From Candidatus Aminicenantota bacterium (GTDB lineage: Bacteria > Acidobacteriota > Aminicenantia > UBA2199), in NCBI GenBank assembly GCA_023137075.1, contig JAGLQA010000728.1, positions 1 to 8,819 of the forward strand: a stretch of 8,819 bases of DNA. The letters are read 5' to 3'. Shown here piece after piece: positions 5,762-8,819 of the stretch. Each line of letters opens with the position of its first letter. Within the stretch, counting starts at the first letter, position 1. The notes below the pieces were generated by a model. It saw only the letters and a list, made by a program, of their open reading frames with translations, made no database searches and was not told where the DNA came from. Position numbers and translations under genes: made by a program.

Positions 5762-6058
5762 TTATTTTTTCCCTTCGACTTTCTCTACTACGATGGTCAT
5801 TTTGGTGACTAAGGCGGCAATAGCGCCGATGGCGGCTAAATGCGGCAGTAAGGCTGCGCCTACGACTCCCAGGGTAAGGGGAATTTCGATGATTGTTTTG
5901 CCTTTCTCATCTTTGATGGTAATGCGCCTTATATTACCCTCGTGAATCAACTCTTTTACCTTGTCGATGATCTCGCCGCCGGTCACTTTAAATTCTTCAT
6001 GCCAGCTTTTGCCTTCTTTCTTTTCTTTTTCGTTTTCTTTTTTCTTTTCTTCTGTCAT
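5762..6058 (-). CDS. DUF4342-domain protein
   Basis: A 98-residue protein matching the DUF4342 family by eye. A Glu/Lys-rich leader (3-18) is followed by WHEEFKVTGGEIIDKVKELI (19-38), HEGNIRRITIKDEKGKTIIEIP (39-60) and a glycine/alanine-rich hydrophobic stretch (61-84). The order W-x-EEFKV-(T/S)-G, VKELIHEGN-(V/I)-RRI and IPLT-x-GVVGA is diagnostic. The function of the family is unknown; the single hydrophobic hairpin suggests membrane association. AAAAGGAG lies 7 bases upstream of the ATG (6056-6058). It ends 68 bases before the three-helix membrane protein gene on the same strand with no clear terminator between them, so it may be the first gene of the sigma operon. The 185 bases upstream of it hold only a weak leader-ORF candidate and the terminator of the toxin gene. 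Confidence 0.85.
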   Translation of the reverse strand: MTEEKKKENEKEKKEGKSWHEEFKVTGGEIIDKVKELIHEGNIRRITIKDEKGKTIIEIPLTLGVVGAALLPHLAAIGAIAALVTKMTIVVEKVEGKK

Positions 6059-6210
6059 GCGTATTCTCCTTTTAATTATGGCTTATCATTTTAATATATA
6101 CTCTCTTAAACACGACAATGTTCAACGTTCCGCCTCCTCTCTTTAATACGTTTAAACCGCAATTTATGTTCTTTTCCTTTGTATTGTCGGAATCCGGTTC
6201 GAGTCCTATG

Positions 6211-6234
6211 AATAAAAAAACGTTACCGTTTATT
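6211..6234 (-). terminator. Terminator of the toxin-antitoxin operon
   Basis: On the minus strand AAACG-GTAA-CGTTT forms a 5-bp stem with a GNRA-type GTAA loop, followed by further T residues (CGTTTTTTTATT); flanking AAT/ATT bases can extend it. It begins about 10 bases after the toxin stop codon. The stem is A/T-rich, so strength is uncertain. Confidence 0.45.
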
Positions 6235-6243
6235 AAATTTGAT

Positions 6244-6582
6244 CTAAATTTTTAAAACTTTCGATAATGCAATCGATATCTCATACATAATCAATTCATC
6301 GACGAATCCAATTTTTTTTATCAGACGTTTCTCTGATAATGAGCGAATTTGAAAACAATCAGCCGAAGATGTCTTCTTCAAATTATTATTCTCATCGGGT
6401 TCAATTTTAATCATCCACTCAGCAACTTCGAATTTGTCCTTCCAATCAGTAATCGGTATTATTATTTTTAACGGTAAAATGCCTAAATCATCATCATTTA
6501 CAATAATAGCAGGCCTTTTTTTGCGGATCTCAGCGCCTATTGTCGGCTCCAGGTTTATTAACCAGATTTCACTCCGCTTCAT
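6244..6582 (-). CDS. MazF/PemK-family toxin (predicted endoribonuclease)
   Basis: A 112-residue type II toxin of the MazF/PemK fold, whose members cut single-stranded RNA at short sequence motifs. The N-terminus MKRSEIWLINLEPTIGAEIRKKRPAIIVND gives the typical (R/K)-x-E-I-W-x-(V/I) strand, the P-T-x-G-x-E turn and the R-K-x-R-P basic motif (R20, R23). T45 in IIPITDW matches the conserved S/T after strand 3, and SSADCFQIRSLSEKRL (72-87) matches the S-x4-Q-(I/V)-R-x4-RL region. Length is normal. The start overlaps the last 14 bases of the antitoxin gene, with no good ribosome site of its own, so its translation is probably coupled to that of the antitoxin. The region 6241-6600 is about one third G+C, clearly lower than surrounding genes, which suggests horizontal acquisition. 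Confidence 0.88.
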   Translation of the reverse strand: MKRSEIWLINLEPTIGAEIRKKRPAIIVNDDDLGILPLKIIIPITDWKDKFEVAEWMIKIEPDENNNLKKTSSADCFQIRSLSEKRLIKKIGFVDELIMYEISIALSKVLKI

Positions 6583-6784
6583 AGAAATCTACGCTGTCCA
6601 GGGAAGTAAAAGCTATTAAATCTTTATCTGTTTTATAATCCGAAAGCAGCGCCTTTGCACCCTCTTTCAAACTTTTCCCTTTTGCGGTTTCCTCCCTTAT
6701 GGATTTCATCGCATTCTCTATTACCAATAATCTTTCGATTAACGGTAATTTGACTATCTCTTTTATAATGTTTACGGTTTCCAT
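6569..6784 (-). CDS. Antitoxin partner of the MazF-type toxin
   Basis: A 71-residue protein directly upstream of and overlapping the toxin gene, in the usual antitoxin position. Residues 1-31 (METVNIIKEIVKLPLIERLLVIENAMKSIRE) form an amphipathic helical pattern with the LP-x-x-ERL-x-x-(I/V)-E signature of small addiction-module antitoxins. The C-terminal ALLSDYKTDKDLIAFTSLDSVDFYEAE (45-71) is acidic and aromatic, as expected for the tail that blocks the toxin's RNA-binding groove. I see no clear AbrB or ribbon-helix-helix domain, so the DNA-binding mode is uncertain. The ATG at 6784 has AGGAT about 7 bases upstream. Identification rests on position and this family-like pattern. Confidence 0.8.
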   Translation of the reverse strand: METVNIIKEIVKLPLIERLLVIENAMKSIREETAKGKSLKEGAKALLSDYKTDKDLIAFTSLDSVDFYEAE

Positions 6785-6803
6785 TTTTTCATCCTACGTA
6801 ATA

Positions 6804-6832
6804 ATTATATACGAAATTCTGCAAATTTTCAA
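6804..6832 (-). promoter_or_regulatory. Near-consensus promoter of the toxin-antitoxin operon with possible operator
   Basis: On the minus strand TTGAAA (6832-6827) and TATAAT (6809-6804) are separated by 17 bases. The half-sites CGTA (6797-6800) and TACG (6810-6813) form a short inverted repeat centred on the -10, which would suit autorepression by the antitoxin or toxin-antitoxin complex. The promoter is strongly supported; the operator is speculative. Confidence 0.7.
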
Positions 6833-6875
6833 TTTTTAATTTGATTATTATCAAAATGTGCCCGGTGAGGGGATG

Positions 6876-6904
6876 TTGATATTTCGGGCAAAAAAGTATA
6901 TCAT
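6876..6904 (+). promoter_or_regulatory. Promoter of the secreted-protein operon, probably giving a leaderless mRNA
   Basis: TTGATA (6876-6881) and TATCAT (6899-6904) are spaced by 17 bases, each matching the consensus at 5 of 6 positions. The ATG of the next gene begins at 6911, six bases past the -10, which is where transcription would start. No Shine-Dalgarno sequence is present before that ATG. Confidence 0.55.
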
Positions 6905-6910
6905 TGTGTC

Positions 6911-7381
6911 ATGCATAACAAATTTCAAAGATGGGCCGCCTTTCTTATCCTGCTTTTTTTCATGAATTTCCTTTTCGGCCAGGAAAAAGAAGAACCGAAA
7001 GAGGAGGAACCGAAAGAGAAACAGGCTGTTTCCATCATCAAATTCATCCCCGGTGCCCAACAAATTAAATCGGGCAAATATTTAAAGGGGGGCATCCTGC
7101 TGAGTGCATTTACCGCGGCGGTTATCGGGGTAATCATAGAAAATAAAAGAGGGAATGACCTATATGAGAAATATATGGAATCTACGGACGTTAAAGAAAT
7201 CGTGTCACTTCGCAAACAAACCGAAAAAAAATTCAAAAACAGAAACTATTATATTGCCGGAATATTCGGCATATGGCTGCTCCACCTGCTGGATCTTAAA
7301 TTTTTTAAAAATAAAAAAGGCGGTATAAAAAGTGAAGTTACCAAAAAAAACATTTCCATCGGTTTATACTATACTTTTTAA
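6911..7381 (+). CDS. Exported DUF5683-like small membrane protein
   Basis: A 156-residue protein with a Sec signal peptide (basic MHNKFQRW, hydrophobic AAFLILLFFMNFLF, likely cleavage after G23 before Q24) and a Glu/Lys/Pro linker with two EEPKE-type repeats (26-38). A domain follows with SIIKFIPGAQQIKSGKYLKGGIL (41-63), whose PG-x-x-Q-x4-GKY-x-KGG pattern resembles the DUF5683/TM2-like families. A membrane segment (61-77), a charged loop (78-110) and a second segment (113-130) complete it. The function is unknown. The first ATG is used because the signal peptide needs it, although no ribosome site precedes it and the mRNA may be leaderless. The last 50 bases overlap the start of the lipoprotein gene in another frame. 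It leads an operon of exported proteins. Confidence 0.75.
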   Translation: MHNKFQRWAAFLILLFFMNFLFGQEKEEPKEEEPKEKQAVSIIKFIPGAQQIKSGKYLKGGILLSAFTAAVIGVIIENKRGNDLYEKYMESTDVKEIVSLRKQTEKKFKNRNYYIAGIFGIWLLHLLDLKFFKNKKGGIKSEVTKKNISIGLYYTF

Positions 7382-8063
7382 CATCCTTGCTCTATTCCTT
7401 TTGAATTCATGCAAGGATATTGTCTTTAATAATCCGCTGGACCCGGATGCGTCGGCTGAAGCCGTGCAGATCATGAAGGTTATTACCACCCCCTTGAGTG
7501 GAAAAGGGGATATCTGTTTTGACGGTGAAAAATTCTGGAAAATCGAAAGCTACGGCAGTCTGAATGCCTTCGATATGGAGTCCGGCACTATTATTCGGAA
7601 TTATTCGGTCGATTCCGGCACAGGCGTGATTTTTTTTGAAAATAAATTGTATACCTGCAGCGGAGAAAATATCCTCATCTCCTTAGACCCTCTTTCCGGC
7701 GAAATCTTGAACCGCTTTTCCACTGCCGACCTCTACCCGGGTTTCCTGACAACCGATTTCAATTCATTGATTATCTATGATCTGAGGTCCTCCAGCTTCT
7801 TCGAATATGACATAGAAACCGGCGCCTCAAACCGCTTGTTCCAGGTTTCGGGATTGGATATCGGCGGTATCGAGATCTACGGCGAGGGCATCCTGGTAAC
7901 GGATATGAATTCGGATTCGATTTACTATTTTGCCATAAATGGGACGATAATCAATGTGTTTCGTTCCCCTGCCAGCGGTATCGGTGGAATAACCGTGGAC
8001 AGCCGGGACTACGTTTACCTTTTTACATTGGATGGAAAAATTTACAAAATATCTCTGCCTTAG
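7332..8063 (+). CDS. Beta-propeller-type lipoprotein
   Basis: A 243-residue protein with a lipoprotein signal: basic MKLPKKTF, hydrophobic core, and LLNSC with C27 as the lipidated residue (the N at -2 is unusual). CKDIVFNNPLDPDA then leads into about five repeats of 33-42 residues of the pattern hydrophobic strand-turn-strand-(S/T/N)G-x-I-x-(N/R)-x-(F/Y), for example FDMESGTIIRNY (80-91), LDPLSGEILNRF (118-129), YDIETGASNRLF (159-170) and FAINGTIINVF (200-210). This is typical of NHL/quinoprotein-like propellers used as binding scaffolds. Five repeats are fewer than the common six or seven blades, so the propeller may be incomplete or may complete with a partner. GTG is the only start that gives a full signal peptide, with AAGGCGG 8 bases upstream. 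Both ends overlap neighbours (50 and 32 bases), implying coupled translation. Confidence 0.8.
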   Translation: MKLPKKTFPSVYTILFNILALFLLNSCKDIVFNNPLDPDASAEAVQIMKVITTPLSGKGDICFDGEKFWKIESYGSLNAFDMESGTIIRNYSVDSGTGVIFFENKLYTCSGENILISLDPLSGEILNRFSTADLYPGFLTTDFNSLIIYDLRSSSFFEYDIETGASNRLFQVSGLDIGGIEIYGEGILVTDMNSDSIYYFAINGTIINVFRSPASGIGGITVDSRDYVYLFTLDGKIYKISLP

Positions 8064-8819
8064 TTTACTTGCCTCATTTTTGCCCGTCACGCTGTGCGCG
8101 AATGCCAATCTTCATTTTAAAGGGGATTATTTTCTCTACAGCGAAAACCGGGACTTTATATACGGTAGTGGAAATATTATTATGAAAGGCAAAGATACGT
8201 CCGTTACCGGGGATGTGCTTTACCTGGATGTGCAGCGTTTGCAGGGAGTTATCTACGGCCAGGTGCGGGTAAAAACAGGTTCCGCGGAAAAAAGCTGCGA
8301 TGCCCTTTTTTTTTTCGCTTTTCCACTGCGATTATTGGTTGAAACCTTTGCGGACCGGGTGATTAAAGAGGGTGACCAACCGCTGAGCGACGTTTTAAAA
8401 AAATACGCTCCTGGAGATCTCAAAAAATCGGATTTACATTTTGAATTCCGGGAGTTCCGCATTAATAAATACAAACGGATCAAGGCCAGGACAATCATTC
8501 CTTATATTGTGGGGCTGCCCACGGTTCCGATAAGGAGTTTTGTTATCCGGAGAGGTGAAACACCCGACAGGACGGCGATTTCTTTCAAAAACTTGAATTT
8601 TTCCGATTTGGAAGGATTATCCGTTTCCTTTATTCTAAGGTTGAAAGAAAAATTTGTGAAGAGTGATTTTGACCTCAAACTTTATGAAAAAGAACTGTTG
8701 GGCCTGGAAAACCCCAAAAGGGGCATCCTCTTTTCCGGCAGCGGCGACTTTTTAATAAAGAACAAAAGTTTCTTGAATTTTTCCGCCCTGTTAAACAGCG
8801 GGGAGCAATCCTACAATTT
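8032..8819 (+). CDS. LptD/OstA-like outer-membrane protein, 3' end missing
   Basis: An open frame of 262 codons running off the window. The signal peptide MEKFTKYLCLSLLASFLPVTLCANA has an A-x-A cleavage site after residue 25. Residues 28-80 (HFKGDYFLYSENRDFIYGSG, then NIIMKGKDTSVTGDVLYLDV and the following QRLQGVIYGQV) match the repeating OstA/LptA jellyroll pattern of periplasmic lipopolysaccharide-transport domains. Residues 155-190 (IIPYIVGLPTVPIRSF onward) and the alternating strands up to 250 resemble the LptD transition into the outer-membrane barrel. The insert at 90-150, rich in Lys and Arg, has no clear counterpart. The ATG lies 32 bases inside the lipoprotein gene with no strong ribosome site, suggesting translational coupling. 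A role in exporting a glycolipid or polysaccharide to the outer surface is inferred. It could be a divergent paralogue rather than the housekeeping LptD, and no cysteine pattern can be judged from this fragment. Confidence 0.75.
   Translation, partial: MEKFTKYLCLSLLASFLPVTLCANANLHFKGDYFLYSENRDFIYGSGNIIMKGKDTSVTGDVLYLDVQRLQGVIYGQVRVKTGSAEKSCDALFFFAFPLRLLVETFADRVIKEGDQPLSDVLKKYAPGDLKKSDLHFEFREFRINKYKRIKARTIIPYIVGLPTVPIRSFVIRRGETPDRTAISFKNLNFSDLEGLSVSFILRLKEKFVKSDFDLKLYEKELLGLENPKRGILFSGSGDFLIKNKSFLNFSALLNSGEQSYN

Noticed and set aside
6190..6208. A tRNA T-arm-like sequence, GGTTCGAGTCC, near the end of the toxin gene; considered as a tRNA or an attachment-site remnant.
   Set aside because: The outer T-stem pairs do not form (TCC against TAT), there is no acceptor, D-arm or anticodon stem around it on either strand, and no second copy in the window. 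It is probably chance.

Overview
The window looks like part of a chromosome from a diderm (Gram-negative-type) bacterium of medium G+C. The envelope evidence is a LptD/OstA-like outer-membrane protein, a lipoprotein with a lipobox, and Sec signal peptides. ECF sigma signalling, YIP1 and DUF4342 proteins and an SsnA-type aminohydrolase would fit an uncultivated anaerobe of the Acidobacteriota/Aminicenantes kind, but that placement is a weak guess. I see no rRNA, tRNA, CRISPR array or insertion sequence.

Layout. 1-1253 (+): 3' part of an SsnA-like metal-dependent amidohydrolase. 1359-2670 (-): two homologous YIP1-type membrane protein genes, apparently a tandem duplication. 2868-3260 (+): a TerB-like acidic helical protein, divergent from the YIP1 pair. 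3306-4067 (-): a compact 253-residue ATP-grasp-unrelated covalent nucleotidyltransferase of the RNA ligase type, facing the terB-like gene across a likely bidirectional terminator. 4131-5693 (-): a tightly coupled set of three genes: a 3-helix membrane protein, an ECF sigma factor, and a small CxxC plus two-helix membrane protein that is a good anti-sigma candidate. A DUF4342 gene (5762-6058, -) lies just upstream and may be cotranscribed. 6244-6784 (-): an AT-rich MazF-type toxin with its antitoxin, under a near-consensus promoter. 6911-8819 (+): three overlapping genes for exported proteins: a DUF5683-like membrane protein, a beta-propeller lipoprotein, and the start of a LptD/OstA-like protein that runs off the window.

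Possible joint roles. The sigma/anti-sigma block plus DUF4342 looks like an envelope-sensing regulatory unit, and the 6911-8819 operon an envelope biogenesis unit. The RNA ligase has its own promoter and terminator, and nothing beside it identifies its substrate. Its ribosome binding region shares an 11-base element with the leader of the sigma operon.

The items most worth follow-up are the stand-alone RNA ligase, the anti-Shine-Dalgarno inverted repeat before the sigma operon, the G+C-rich hairpin inside the sigma gene's 5' part, and the apparently leaderless start of the secreted-protein operon.
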